Part shown: positions 8,596-18,006 of the stretch, piece by piece | Layout: each line of letters begins with the position of its first letter | Position numbering within the stretch: the stretch's first letter is position 1 | NCBI GenBank assembly: GCA_945861465.1 | Contig: CAMAVB010000002.1 | Coordinates: 1 to 64,000, forward strand | Direction: 5' to 3' | From: Candidatus Kuenenia stuttgartensis | GTDB taxonomy: Bacteria > Planctomycetota > Planctomycetia > Planctomycetales > Planctomycetaceae | DNA: 64,000 nucleotides | The notes under the pieces: generated by a model | Databases searched by the model: none | Seen by the model: only the letters and a program-made list of their open reading frames with translations | What the model was told of the DNA's origin: nothing | Position numbers and translations under genes: made by a program

Positions 8596-10824
8596 CTATT
8601 CTCCTAGTCCCGGAATGCCGCCGTGAGGGTTGTCGAACTGCGGTGGGATGTTGGTATCGGCTGGCTGAGCGGCTTCTTTTGGACCAACGACGTCAGCGCG
8701 GACCGGACGAAGCTTTTCAAAACTGTCCGCTGAAATTACGTAGTACCACGCTTCGAAGCGAGTTGACAATTCTTTTGCGAGTTTTTGACCTTCCTTGCTG
8801 CGATCTTCCCATGACTTCAGGGCATCTGCAAACCCGGATTTTTCCGCTTCATATTTTCCGAGTGCCAGCAAATACTGTTTCTGCGCTTCGGCTTTGGGAT
8901 CCACAGGTGGTGCTGGTTCCTGTGGAGTTGTCACAGGAGCGGCTGGTTTTTCCTCTCCATCCGCAGGAGGAGTCTCCGTTGCTGGCTCCGTGGATTCCGG
9001 TGTTGCCTGGTTCGCCGGAATGATTTCCGGAGTCTCATCGCCAGCGGCTGTTTCTGTTGGTGTTGGCTGCGGCTCGTCTTTCGTAACTGCTGCTTCATCA
9101 ACTGGAGCAGGCTGATCTCTGGTTGGCTCCGGTGATACGGGTTCATCGACAACAGGTTCGTCGCATGCCGATTCGCCAGGCACGGATTCTTTGATCTCCT
9201 CCTGTTCCGGGGTTTCGGGGGTAGCATCGTTTGCTGGTTTTTCTTCAGTGCCCGTAGGAGCTTCCTCCTTCGGAGCGTCAGCGTCGTCTACGGGAGAAGC
9301 ATCATTAGCAGGCTCAGCTTTCTCTGGAACAGCGTCGGTTGCAGGAGCAGCGTCGGTTGCAGGAGCAGCGTCAGTACCGGGCACAGCGTCAGTACCGAGC
9401 ACAGCGTCAGCACCGGGCACAGCGTCAGCACCGGGCACAGCGTCAGTCGCTGGGGTTTCTGGTTTGGCTTCGGTAGGCCCCTCTGGAGCAGAGGCTTCTT
9501 CCGTGAGGCTCTCCGGCTTTTCTGGCGCGACAGGTTCCGTAGGCTTCGCGCCCATCAGTGATTCATCGAAGTCCACCTTAACCAGCAGGTAACGACGGGG
9601 GCCGGATTCAGCGTCGGCAGGTTTGACTTCCGGCTCCGGCAGAATGTCACCGGAGTCAGCTTTGGCGTCCTTCTTTTCCTCGTCGGCAGCGGTCTTTGCT
9701 GCATCGTCTGCTGCGGCCTTTTCATTCAATCCGGTTTCAATATCTTTGGCTGTGCCACGGGCTACTTCGCCGAAATATAGAGTGTAACGGACGCCGTTCT
9801 TTGTTCCGGCAACGAGTTCGCCTTCATTGGAGACAAGTTTCTTCTGGCCGTTCTCACCTCGCGCGATAAAGAAACCCTGGCGTTGCATGTCCTGTTGCAG
9901 AATTTGCATGACAATAGGATTGCTGGCCATCTCTTCATTCACAGTCAGGTCCGCGTTCAGTCCGCCTGGCTTTGGTCGCACTCCGACGATTTTCAACTGA
10001 TCCAGGTTTCTCGCCAAATCATTGATGGGGGCTTCCTTTACGGATTCGGTTTCGGCGTTCAATCCTGCCAGGGTCCATTTATTGGCGGTAGCATCTTTGT
10101 CGAACTCCAGTGTTTCTCCGCGAAGAATTTCACCTTTATCCTCGTCCACCGAATACTTATCGACGACGACCTGCACGATATCTGCCTGGTTCAGTTTGAG
10201 CAGATCAGGTTCGATCCAGTCACTGAACTTCGCGGATAGATCGGCTCCGATCTCTGCAATATAAACGTTGCTCTTCTCCGGCTGACGTACGTAGAACCGC
10301 TGGTTCTGATCTTTCACTGGTTTGCCGATGATCAGATCCACCAGTGGATTGCCACCAGAATCCCGCAGCGTGACACGAGTGCCGCGCGACTCATCTTTTT
10401 CGCCATCTTTGGCTTCCGCATCAACAGCAACATCGTCATTCGGATCAGCGACTCCGTAGCGGCCCCAATCGTCTTTGTTGCGGCTCTGCAACGCCATCTT
10501 TTTTGCACCGATGAACGACGCCGCAGTGCGTGCCAGACGGTCCTTTGCTTCAGCCGGATAGTCGTGATGAGATGGGATCACCCACAGGGCTTTGTCGTCC
10601 TGCTTCACCTCGAACGCCATTGGCTCCTTGCTCTCGGTATCGTACTGGGCCACACTAAGCGAGGTGGCCTTCAGCGGATCTTTGAATTCTGAAAAGAATT
10701 CCTGGCCGACGTCGGCAAAATCCGGGTTAACGACCGGGCGATTGATGTATTTCACACCCACCGCAGACAGGACGGCAAACGCGGCGACTGCACAAAATGT
10801 CAAAGTACGATTCGTTGTGTTCAT
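8596..10824 (-). CDS. DUF4340 domain protein with Pro/Glu/Ala/Thr-rich tail
   Basis: A 742-residue membrane-anchored protein. One N-terminal hydrophobic segment (TFCAVAAFAVLSAVGVKYI) is followed by a DUF4340-type periplasmic region (about residues 30-400; strings such as VTLRDSGGNPLVDLIIGKP, RFYVRQPEKSNVYIAEI and a repeated DUF4340 pattern). Residues about 405-640 are low-complexity and acidic, including six-residue repeats of the GTDAVP type encoded by 18-bp tandem units at roughly 9330-9450. The C-terminus returns to a folded segment (WEDRSKEGQKLAKELSTRFE, WYYVISADSFEKLRP). It is the third gene of the ABC operon (63 bp after the GldF-GldG fusion). DUF4340 proteins regularly accompany GldG-like auxiliary proteins; their molecular role is not known. 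Confidence 0.85.
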   Translation of the reverse strand: MNTTNRTLTFCAVAAFAVLSAVGVKYINRPVVNPDFADVGQEFFSEFKDPLKATSLSVAQYDTESKEPMAFEVKQDDKALWVIPSHHDYPAEAKDRLARTAASFIGAKKMALQSRNKDDWGRYGVADPNDDVAVDAEAKDGEKDESRGTRVTLRDSGGNPLVDLIIGKPVKDQNQRFYVRQPEKSNVYIAEIGADLSAKFSDWIEPDLLKLNQADIVQVVVDKYSVDEDKGEILRGETLEFDKDATANKWTLAGLNAETESVKEAPINDLARNLDQLKIVGVRPKPGGLNADLTVNEEMASNPIVMQILQQDMQRQGFFIARGENGQKKLVSNEGELVAGTKNGVRYTLYFGEVARGTAKDIETGLNEKAAADDAAKTAADEEKKDAKADSGDILPEPEVKPADAESGPRRYLLVKVDFDESLMGAKPTEPVAPEKPESLTEEASAPEGPTEAKPETPATDAVPGADAVPGADAVLGTDAVPGTDAAPATDAAPATDAVPEKAEPANDASPVDDADAPKEEAPTGTEEKPANDATPETPEQEEIKESVPGESACDEPVVDEPVSPEPTRDQPAPVDEAAVTKDEPQPTPTETAAGDETPEIIPANQATPESTEPATETPPADGEEKPAAPVTTPQEPAPPVDPKAEAQKQYLLALGKYEAEKSGFADALKSWEDRSKEGQKLAKELSTRFEAWYYVISADSFEKLRPVRADVVGPKEAAQPADTNIPPQFDNPHGGIPGLGE

Positions 10825-10887
10825 AGCAAGAAACCTGATTCAACAGGATGTAATCACGAATAAAATTCAAACTCAGAAAAATGAAAT

Positions 10888-13692
10888 TCAGCCCTTCCGC
10901 CGATTCGGATTGATCGACTGCTGCTCGGCCAGATTTCGCAGGCCCAGAAACAGCATTCCAAAGCAGATCGGAAGAATGGCCGGAATGAAGCAGGCCACGA
11001 TGCGGACCGTGTTCTCGATACGCCGGATTTCACGTTTCATTTCAAGTCCGGATTTACGCACTTTTGAGTTGAGTTGACGCTCCAGGGTTTCGCTCTCCAA
11101 CTTCAACCGTCGATTGACCTGCTGTTCTTTTTGCTGCAACTGTGTGTCTTTGCTGCGAGGATCCAGCGTCTCATCTTCGCTGATCTTCTTAATTTCAGCA
11201 CGGAGATCCTCTTCGGCCTTCTTCAGACGTTCATCAAGTTCCTCCTGAGCAATCTTTTCTTCCTTATTCAGCGAGGTCCGCAAGGCGCTCGTGCGATCTT
11301 CCACGAACTTCAATGTCCGCAGACTCTCGCGACGGGAGCGAAGCGCGATAAATGTCTCATTTTTCGCCAATGCATCCACCGCGTTCAGCACAAATGTGAC
11401 ATTGTCGAACTTCACTTCCAGATTGCCTCGATTGCGTTCCAGGAAGAACCAGTCTGTGATCATGTCAATGTCGGAGCAAAGTACGACATTCAAAGGTGTC
11501 TCCTTGGTCGTGTTCCGGATCTGAGCCGCCAGAACATGCGTCTTGCCGTCGTCTTTTCGTTTCGGATTCTGATTGATTTCTGTGCCACCCGGTGAGAATG
11601 GATTGAACCCTGCCTGGGACGTGAATTTTTCCCAGGCCAAGAGCCCTGATTCCCCGCTGGTCTTCAGCAACGGGATAAATTCCTGTCCGGACTGCGCTGC
11701 CCGATCTGCGATTGTGCCGGGATACAACATTACCAGGTCCTGAAGATTCTGGCTGATTTTGCTGTCGGGTGAAAATGGCCCCTCTGCCCCCTCCTCGTAA
11801 CCTGATCGGGAAACAAAGATGTATTCCGGCGGGAGCGTGGCAAACTCAGAATGAGGGTTGTTTCGGTCGTAAACGATCTCGTCATACTGCCAGGCTACGT
11901 TCAGAAGTTTCATTAATGCAGTCAATTCGCCGCCATCGGCTTTCTGTTCGGGCGGAGCACCGCCTCCAAACATCGGATTGCCTCCGCCCGGCTTTGGCAA
12001 TCGCGGTGCCATTGCAAGTCCAGACTGATTCTGAAATACAAAAGGACATGGATCGTCAAAGATCAACGTGGGCTTTCCAGCCTTGACGTATTCCAGAAAG
12101 TTCTCCATTTGCGGTTCGGTCAACGACGACGGCATGATCGCAATCAACACGTCAAAGTTTTGCTCTGCAGCGTCAGGCTTCGCTTCCGTATCGACCGACT
12201 CCTTTGCGGCGGCTTCGTGGCCTGCTGGCGTTTCGTCCGGTTCAGCGGCATCAGTTACCAGGATTCGCTGCGATGGGTTGACGGCGATGACCTTGTATTG
12301 TTTTTCGAGTTCACGCACGATTTCCCATTTTCCACCCGAACCACCTCCGTCAGCGATCGCTCCGGCATCCGTCAGTAGAATTCCCACCGTCAGTCGCTTC
12401 TCCTGCGACACAGTTCGCAGAGATCGCGTGAGTTCATATTCAATCGGCAACCCTTTGCCGAAGAAAGGTATCACCAGTTCATCGTTGGGACTCTGCAGAA
12501 ACGCACCCATGAAGACATCGGACTCTTCCCGTTTGCCATCTCGTTCATAGGACAATCGAACCGGTTCGATCCCCAGCGCCCGAGCCTGCTCAGCGGCTTC
12601 ACTGAAGGGTTCAACTGAGATGTCGATCCATTCGATCGATCCCCCACCCTGCATTTCGAACTCACGTAACAATCCCCTCAATTGGCGGCGAATCTCGACA
12701 TAGTCGCCAGGAACGTCCGGACTAATGAATGACTGAATTGTGATCTTCTGAGATTTCTTCAGTTCCTGCATTGTTGAACGTGTCGCTTCGGACAGTGTAA
12801 ACAGGTTTTCAGCAGACCAATCCGCTCGAGCCGGATAAGTCCAGAAAATTGCCAGCAGGCTTCCGCAGGTAATCAGAAGGCAGATCGCTCGGATTGTATA
12901 TTGAAATCCCATCCCCAATTGTTGAGTGGCAGCCCAGCGACGCTTTGAAATAGTAATCAGATTCAAATACAGCATCACTGCAGCGAAGAATACGAACCAC
13001 GCAATTCCGGACAAAGGCAGGATACCTCGACTGAAATCCTGAAGCTGCTGTTGCAGGCTGATCGAAGTCACGGCGGTACGAAGGTCATAAAGACTGACGG
13101 TTGCGCCGACAGCACTGAAGAACCATTCGATGATATCCGTTACATAAAATAACATCACAGGCACACAGCAAAACACAACGCCCAGCACGAACGCCACGGT
13201 CGCGTTGTTCGTCAGCGACGAGGCGAGCATTCCCGCTGTCAGAAGTGCTGCACCAGCCAACCAGTAACCGAGATACGTGCTCATCAACGCCCCGGCGTCG
13301 GGTGATCCCAGCCATGCCAGGACAAAAATGTTGATCATGGAAAATACCAGTGCCACCGTGTACACGAACAACACGGCCAAATATTTTCCGGCCAGAATTT
13401 CCACGTCCGTGGCGGGCATCGTAAACAACAACTCATCGGTTCCCAGCTTCCGTTCGTCCGACCACGTCGTCATCGTGATGGCCGGAATCACAAACAACAG
13501 GAGCCACGGATACCAAGCCGTGAGCTGATCCAGGTTGGCTTGATTCGCCGCAAAAAATGCAGACGAAAATGCCAAAGCCGCCGACGCAACGCAAAAGACA
13601 ATAATGAACAGATACCCCAGAATCCCGGAGAAGTAGCTGCGGAAATTTCGTTTGGCGACTGCCAGAATCACATGACTTCGAACCATGAACAC
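10888..13692 (-). CDS. GldF-GldG fusion: ABC-2 permease plus GldG-like auxiliary domain
   Basis: A 934-residue fusion. Residues 1 to about 260 contain six membrane segments of an ABC-2 type permease (starting FRSYFSGILGYLFIIVFCVA; WLLLFVIPAITMTTWSDERK is typical of GldF). After another membrane segment (AICLLITCGSLLAIFWTY) comes a long periplasmic GldG-like domain (NLFTLSEATRSTMQELKKSQ, ITIQSFISPDVPGDY, about residues 290-720). A charged coiled coil follows (about 800-890, EKIAQEELDERLKKAEEDLR) and a final membrane segment. In Bacteroidetes GldA/GldF/GldG serve gliding and secretion, but in planctomycetes, which lack that machinery, the transported substrate is unknown. It is read with the ATPase upstream (55 bp) and the DUF4340 gene downstream. 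Confidence 0.88.
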   Translation of the reverse strand: MFMVRSHVILAVAKRNFRSYFSGILGYLFIIVFCVASAALAFSSAFFAANQANLDQLTAWYPWLLLFVIPAITMTTWSDERKLGTDELLFTMPATDVEILAGKYLAVLFVYTVALVFSMINIFVLAWLGSPDAGALMSTYLGYWLAGAALLTAGMLASSLTNNATVAFVLGVVFCCVPVMLFYVTDIIEWFFSAVGATVSLYDLRTAVTSISLQQQLQDFSRGILPLSGIAWFVFFAAVMLYLNLITISKRRWAATQQLGMGFQYTIRAICLLITCGSLLAIFWTYPARADWSAENLFTLSEATRSTMQELKKSQKITIQSFISPDVPGDYVEIRRQLRGLLREFEMQGGGSIEWIDISVEPFSEAAEQARALGIEPVRLSYERDGKREESDVFMGAFLQSPNDELVIPFFGKGLPIEYELTRSLRTVSQEKRLTVGILLTDAGAIADGGGSGGKWEIVRELEKQYKVIAVNPSQRILVTDAAEPDETPAGHEAAAKESVDTEAKPDAAEQNFDVLIAIMPSSLTEPQMENFLEYVKAGKPTLIFDDPCPFVFQNQSGLAMAPRLPKPGGGNPMFGGGAPPEQKADGGELTALMKLLNVAWQYDEIVYDRNNPHSEFATLPPEYIFVSRSGYEEGAEGPFSPDSKISQNLQDLVMLYPGTIADRAAQSGQEFIPLLKTSGESGLLAWEKFTSQAGFNPFSPGGTEINQNPKRKDDGKTHVLAAQIRNTTKETPLNVVLCSDIDMITDWFFLERNRGNLEVKFDNVTFVLNAVDALAKNETFIALRSRRESLRTLKFVEDRTSALRTSLNKEEKIAQEELDERLKKAEEDLRAEIKKISEDETLDPRSKDTQLQQKEQQVNRRLKLESETLERQLNSKVRKSGLEMKREIRRIENTVRIVACFIPAILPICFGMLFLGLRNLAEQQSINPNRRKG

Positions 13693-13747
13693 ACCTGTGT
13701 CTGTAAAACCGACTGAAATCTGAATAAACCGCGATCGCTGGTGAGCG

Positions 13748-14497
13748 TCAAGCGGCGCTGCTGGTCAGCTTGCGGAATTGCTTTTCCATATCGAGTTCGT
13801 TTGCACCGAGATCTGCGGTCGGGCCATCGAATACAACGCGACCGTTGTGGACCATTACAACTCGACTGCAGACCGCCCGAACTTCCTGAAGAATATGAGT
13901 CGACAGCAGAATCGTCTTCGTTTTTGCCAGCTCGAGAATCAAATCACGAACACCGTGGACTTGGTTTGGATCGAGACCGCTGGTTGGCTCATCCAAAATC
14001 AACACTTCCGGATCATGCAGCATCGCGTGAGCCATTCCCACTCGCTGTCGGAACCCTCGCGACAACTTCGAAATCGGCTTTCTCCAAACCTCAGACAGCG
14101 AACACTTGTCTGACACCCAAGCCATGCGACGCGCCAAAGTGTCCCCCGAAAGACCGCGCACTTCACCCATATATTTGAGCAGACTCTGCGGAGTCATTTC
14201 GACGTAGAGTGGCCCATTCTCTGGCAGATATCCCAGCGATTCGCTGGCTTTGATGCGATCCGTACCCACGTTAACTCCGGCGATGAAGGATTCGCCTCGG
14301 CTCGGAGCGAGGAATCCCGTCAGGAGTTTCATCGTTGTGCTTTTTCCAGCCCCGTTGGGACCCAGAAATGCACAAATCTGACCTCTTGGGACAGAAAACG
14401 TAACGTCCCGTGTGGCCGCAAATTCACCGTAAAACTTGCTCAGGCCACGAGCTTCAATCATGACGCCTGCTGACGTCTTTGGCGACGAACTCATCAA
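13748..14497 (-). CDS. ABC transporter ATP-binding protein (GldA-like)
   Basis: A 249-residue ATPase of ABC-2 exporters and the first gene of a three-gene minus-strand operon. Motifs: Walker A GPNGAGKST, Q-loop region GYLPENGPLY, signature LSRGFRQRVG, Walker B VLILDEPTSGLDP with the catalytic Glu, and switch His in STHIL. It energises the GldF-like permease encoded next. The LPENGPLY and VWRKPISKLSRG strings are characteristic of the gliding-type GldA subgroup. Confidence 0.93.
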   Translation of the reverse strand: MMSSSPKTSAGVMIEARGLSKFYGEFAATRDVTFSVPRGQICAFLGPNGAGKSTTMKLLTGFLAPSRGESFIAGVNVGTDRIKASESLGYLPENGPLYVEMTPQSLLKYMGEVRGLSGDTLARRMAWVSDKCSLSEVWRKPISKLSRGFRQRVGMAHAMLHDPEVLILDEPTSGLDPNQVHGVRDLILELAKTKTILLSTHILQEVRAVCSRVVMVHNGRVVFDGPTADLGANELDMEKQFRKLTSSAA

Positions 14498-14543
14498 ATG
14501 ACTTCCTCGTGCAACTTTTGTTCAAAATTCAATAAATCAAGGC

Positions 14544-14671
14544 GTAAGGCGAGCGGCAGAAATAAATTTACCGGTACGACGGACTTCCAGTCCGTCGCAT
14601 GGTGCTACTCGACGGACTGGAAGTCCGTCGTACAAATCGGGGATGGTAAGTTCTATCCTGCAGCTCGCCTA
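14544..14671. repeat. Terminal-inverted-repeat element, family A (copy 1)
   Basis: Outer arms TAAGGCGAGCGGCAG (from 14545) and CTGCAGCTCGCCTA (to 14671) are inverted. Inside is a strong palindrome: TACGACGGACTTCCAGTCCG (from 14575) against CGACGGACTGGAAGTCCGTC (from 14610). The same plan recurs at 60629-60744, and a partial core occurs at 18590-18615. No coding capacity; it looks like a non-autonomous palindromic mobile element. Confidence 0.85.
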
Positions 14672-15066
14672 AAAGAACGTCACGCATCCCAGATTGGGTT
14701 GTGCGTACCACGGGCTCCGCCAGTGTTTGCCATCGGTAGGCCGCACCAGCACGCACAGCAATCCACATCTCCAAAGCTCCCGACGAGTATGGTCCCGAGT
14801 TTCCGGAAGATTGCAATCGAGCCGACAGCGTCGATATTGGCATTATCCATCGATCGGGAATGAAGCGAAGCCAATAACTCCCTGCCAATCCGGCAGCTGG
14901 CAAAAAACGAGCGTACAGGTATGCAAACATTGTTCCATTGATTTTTTCTCGAATGCAGAACCACCGCTTGTGGTCCTCGGTGAATTGTTTAACCTCCCTG
15001 ATCTTTCTCATTGAAGACCCATTCCGTCCTGGAGACTGTGGTACTGGACTTCAATGTCAGTGATTT
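14672..15066. other. Gene-free stretch
   Basis: Nothing recognisable was found on either strand. Minus-strand frames are open here but show no family resemblance and are rich in residues typical of non-coding translation, so no gene is called. Confidence 0.5.
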
Positions 15067-15132
15067 CGTTTAACGGCGAGCCGCATGCGCAGGCGAAATC
15101 TGGAACCGACGCTTGCGGCTAGCCGTTAAACG
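15067..15132. repeat. GTTTAACGGC-type inverted repeat
   Basis: CGTTTAACGGCGAGCCGCAT (from 15067) is inverted against GCTTGCGGCTAGCCGTTAAACG (to 15132). Such GTTTAACGGCTAGCCGCAAGCG palindromes are familiar dispersed repeats in planctomycete genomes. It lies 46 bp upstream of the glycosylasparaginase start and could influence its transcript. A related short pair of arms flanks 57169-57280. Confidence 0.75.
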
Positions 15133-15178
15133 ATTAAACCCAGAATCCTCCCGCCAAAACACGATGGAGTAAGAACCA

Positions 15179-16318
15179 ATGTCAGATGTGTCGCGTCGAG
15201 CGTTTATGCATGTTGCGGGTGTGGCAGCGGTGGCTGTCGGGGCCACATCGACAACGAATGCTGCGGTTGCCAATTCGCCTCGCAGCGCTGCTGGAAAAGT
15301 CAAAGTCGTATCGTCGGCCAATGGTCTGGAGGCAACAAAAAAAGCGTACGAAATGATCCTGGCTGGAAGCGACCCTGCGCTTTCCGTCGTGACAGGAGTC
15401 GGGATTGTGGAAGACGACCCGAACGACACCAGTGTCGGCTACGGCGGATTACCGAACGAACGCGGCATTGTGGAACTTGATGCCGCCGTAATGCACGGCC
15501 CGACACACCGCGCTGGTGCGGTGGCTTCTCTGCAGAACATCCGCCACCCGGCGCAGGTTGCTCTGAAGGTGATGCTGCGTACGGACCATGTGCTGCTGGT
15601 CGGCGCTGGTGCCCTGGACTTTGCGAAGGCACACGGGTTTCCCGAAGAAAATCTGCTGACTGAACTGTCGCGGAAAATCTGGTTGCGGTGGAAGGAAACA
15701 CTGAGCGATAAAGATGACTGGATTCCTGATCCGGATGAGAAAGAGATTCCGGTCGCCGAGTTCTTCCGCAGCCGCTCAATTCCAATTGGCGAATCTTCTG
15801 TGTCCGGGGATTTGAAGATCGCGGCAGACAAGTCTCCGATGAAGTTTCGTCGACCGACGGGGACGATTCATTGTGCCGCAATGACAGGATCGGGCGATTT
15901 TGCCTGCACAACCACGACCAGCGGACTGGCGTTCAAGATCCCCGGTCGGGTTGGCGATTCTCCCATCATCGGTGCGGGTTTGTACTGCGACAATGAAATC
16001 GGTACCTGCGGCAGCACAGGTCGAGGTGAAGCAAATCTGCAGAATCTTTGTTCGTTTGCCGCCGTTGAATTGATGCGAAACGGGGCGTCACCGGAAGACG
16101 CCGGGATGGAAGTTTTGCGGCGCGTTGCCAAAACAACAGAACCGCGATTGCGGGACAAAGACGGTCGCCCGGATTTTGGCTTGAGCTTCTATCTGCTTTC
16201 CAAAGACGGACGCCACGCGGGCGTGACCATGTGGGGGCCGGAAAAATTTTCCATCACCGATGAAAACGGCACACGCCACGAAGACTGCAAGGCCCTCTAC
16301 ACGCGCCCTCCGAAATAG
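15179..16318 (+). CDS. N4-(beta-N-acetylglucosaminyl)-L-asparaginase (glycosylasparaginase)
   Basis: A 379-residue Ntn-hydrolase that cleaves the amide bond between GlcNAc and asparagine. A Tat-type signal (SRRAFMHVAGVAAVAVGA) targets it to the periplasm. The autoproteolytic site and new N-terminal nucleophile are the Thr in the PTGTIHCAAM segment; the glycine after Ile in the classical family is replaced by His-Cys here. Downstream motifs are DFACTTTTSGLAFKIPGRVG, DSPIIGAGLYCDN and the glycine-rich STGRGE. It precedes a GlcNAc-6-phosphate deacetylase by 13 bp, which makes a route from glycan-Asn to amino-sugar phosphate plausible. Alternative: a general plant-type isoaspartyl peptidase, less likely because of the signal and the CDNE pattern. 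Confidence 0.88.
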   Translation: MSDVSRRAFMHVAGVAAVAVGATSTTNAAVANSPRSAAGKVKVVSSANGLEATKKAYEMILAGSDPALSVVTGVGIVEDDPNDTSVGYGGLPNERGIVELDAAVMHGPTHRAGAVASLQNIRHPAQVALKVMLRTDHVLLVGAGALDFAKAHGFPEENLLTELSRKIWLRWKETLSDKDDWIPDPDEKEIPVAEFFRSRSIPIGESSVSGDLKIAADKSPMKFRRPTGTIHCAAMTGSGDFACTTTTSGLAFKIPGRVGDSPIIGAGLYCDNEIGTCGSTGRGEANLQNLCSFAAVELMRNGASPEDAGMEVLRRVAKTTEPRLRDKDGRPDFGLSFYLLSKDGRHAGVTMWGPEKFSITDENGTRHEDCKALYTRPPK

Positions 16319-16331
16319 CAATGGATTTGCC

Positions 16332-17534
16332 ATGACGGTAATCTCCGCTCGCCGATATGACTCGCTTCAACCAATACGAATCACCCTTCGTGACGGGCGA
16401 ATTGCGTCTGTCCTGCCGTTGGAAATCCAGCCAGACGAGAGCCGCGACCTGCCGCTCGTTGGACCGGGGCTGTGCGATATTCAGGTCAACGGATTCAAAG
16501 GCATCTGGTTCAGCAGCGAAACGCTGACAAGTGACGAAGTGGAGAAAGTGATCCACTGGTATCTCGAATGCGGAATCACGCAATGTTTGCCGACACTCAT
16601 TACGAATTCTGCGGCAGCACTTGAGCACGGCCTGGCAACAATTCGGGCTGCCCGAGACAGATCACCCCTGCTGCGTCAGGTTATTGCCGGGTGCCACGTC
16701 GAAGGCCCATGGATTTCTCCGGAAGACGGGCCTCGCGGAGCGCATCCGCGGGAGCATGTCCGACCTGCTGACTTTTCAGAATTCTGCCGGTGGCAGCAGG
16801 CCTCTGGAAACCTTGTACGCATCGTGACACTTGCTCCGGAAGTGCCAAACGCGATCCCTGTTTTGAAGCAGATTGTGAAATCGGGAGTTCATGTTTCCAT
16901 CGGCCATACGGCTGCTGCTCCGGCCGAAATTGCTGCGTCGATTGATGCCGGTGCCACGCTGGGGACACATCTGGGGAATGGTTGTTCGGGGCTGGTTCCT
17001 CGTCATCACAACATCTTCTGGCCCCAGCTTGCCGACGACCGATTGACATGCAGCGTGATTGCTGATGGCTGGCATGTCCCGGAAGCGATGTTGAACTGCA
17101 TTGTTCGATGCAAGTCGCTTGACCGACTCATTCTGACGTCCGATGTCTCTGGATTTGGCGGCTGCCCGCCTGGACGATATCGCACGGGAGCTGTGGAAGT
17201 GGAGATTCTGGCGGACGGTCGAATCGTCGTCGCCGGACAAACACAGTTTCTGGCCGGCTCCGGCGTCACAACCGGCGACTGTGTGGCCCGCTTCATGTCC
17301 GCCTGCAAAATCCCATTACACGCCGCGTGGAGCCTCGCCTCAACCAAACCCGCCGCTCTACTCAATTCTCACGGCGAATTTCTCCAGGAAGGACAATCGG
17401 CCCGCCTGACCGTCTTTCGAATCTCCGGGATTAATTCCGAAGAGGCATCGCAGCCCACTCAAGGACCGGTATTTCAACCGGTGGCCACAATTGTCGATGG
17501 ACGAAATGTGCTGGAGAATGCATCGATTGTTTAG
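16332..17534 (+). CDS. nagA: N-acetylglucosamine-6-phosphate deacetylase
   Basis: A 400-residue amidohydrolase that deacetylates GlcNAc-6-phosphate to glucosamine-6-phosphate. The frame is open from 16260 but the ATG at 16332, 13 bp after the upstream stop, gives the family's normal N-terminus (MTVISARRYDSLQPIRITL). Motifs: GPGLCDIQVNGFKG, metal-binding CHVEGPW, GHTAAAP (family GHS/T His), HLGNGCSGLVPRHHN, and the catalytic Asp in LTSDVSGFGG. It is cytoplasmic (no signal). Pairing with glycosylasparaginase suggests recycling of N-linked or cell-wall-type amino sugars. No nagB or kinase is visible nearby. Confidence 0.88.
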   Translation: MTVISARRYDSLQPIRITLRDGRIASVLPLEIQPDESRDLPLVGPGLCDIQVNGFKGIWFSSETLTSDEVEKVIHWYLECGITQCLPTLITNSAAALEHGLATIRAARDRSPLLRQVIAGCHVEGPWISPEDGPRGAHPREHVRPADFSEFCRWQQASGNLVRIVTLAPEVPNAIPVLKQIVKSGVHVSIGHTAAAPAEIAASIDAGATLGTHLGNGCSGLVPRHHNIFWPQLADDRLTCSVIADGWHVPEAMLNCIVRCKSLDRLILTSDVSGFGGCPPGRYRTGAVEVEILADGRIVVAGQTQFLAGSGVTTGDCVARFMSACKIPLHAAWSLASTKPAALLNSHGEFLQEGQSARLTVFRISGINSEEASQPTQGPVFQPVATIVDGRNVLENASIV

Positions 17535-18006
17535 TAATCGACTCTTCGGCTCCAAGGCCGGAAGAACGGCCGGAAGAACGGAGCCAACGGAAGAACGAAA
17601 ACGGCGGCGGAAGCCGGTGACAGGCACCTTGACAGGTACTCAAAAAACACAACCGGGACGGGGACCGAAAAAGTTTCCGCCTGCACGAACGGACACCGCA
17701 CATCTCCTGCATTGAGGATTTGGCGAAATTGCTACGGGCGAATCGGCGAGAGGGCACTGATGGGACCAACGTCCGGGCGGTCAGTGATTGTGTGCCACTC
17801 AGCTGGCTTCGTCGGCCCGCTTTTCAAAAATCGTCGATCGAGCCACCTCTTCTGGTCCCTCCTGCCACCTTGAATGGCTGCCGTGGTGGACGTCGCATTG
17901 TCTCGATCCGGTTTGAAACTCGCCGGTACGGGACTGGCAAGCCGGTGTTGCTCTGATAAGATCTACGAAAGGCCGTAGGTTCCCGCACGACTCAAGGTAT
18001 CGCAAA
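17535..18006. other. Gene-free stretch before toxin-antitoxin pair
   Basis: About 470 bp without a supported gene. A short GGAAGAACGGA direct repeat is visible near 17562-17600. The remainder holds the promoter region of the toxin-antitoxin pair, but no clear promoter boxes can be assigned. Confidence 0.4.

Noticed and set aside
14568..15011. 147-codon minus-strand frame upstream of the ABC operon
   Set aside because: It includes the family A palindrome at its end and shows no conserved pattern; more likely non-coding.
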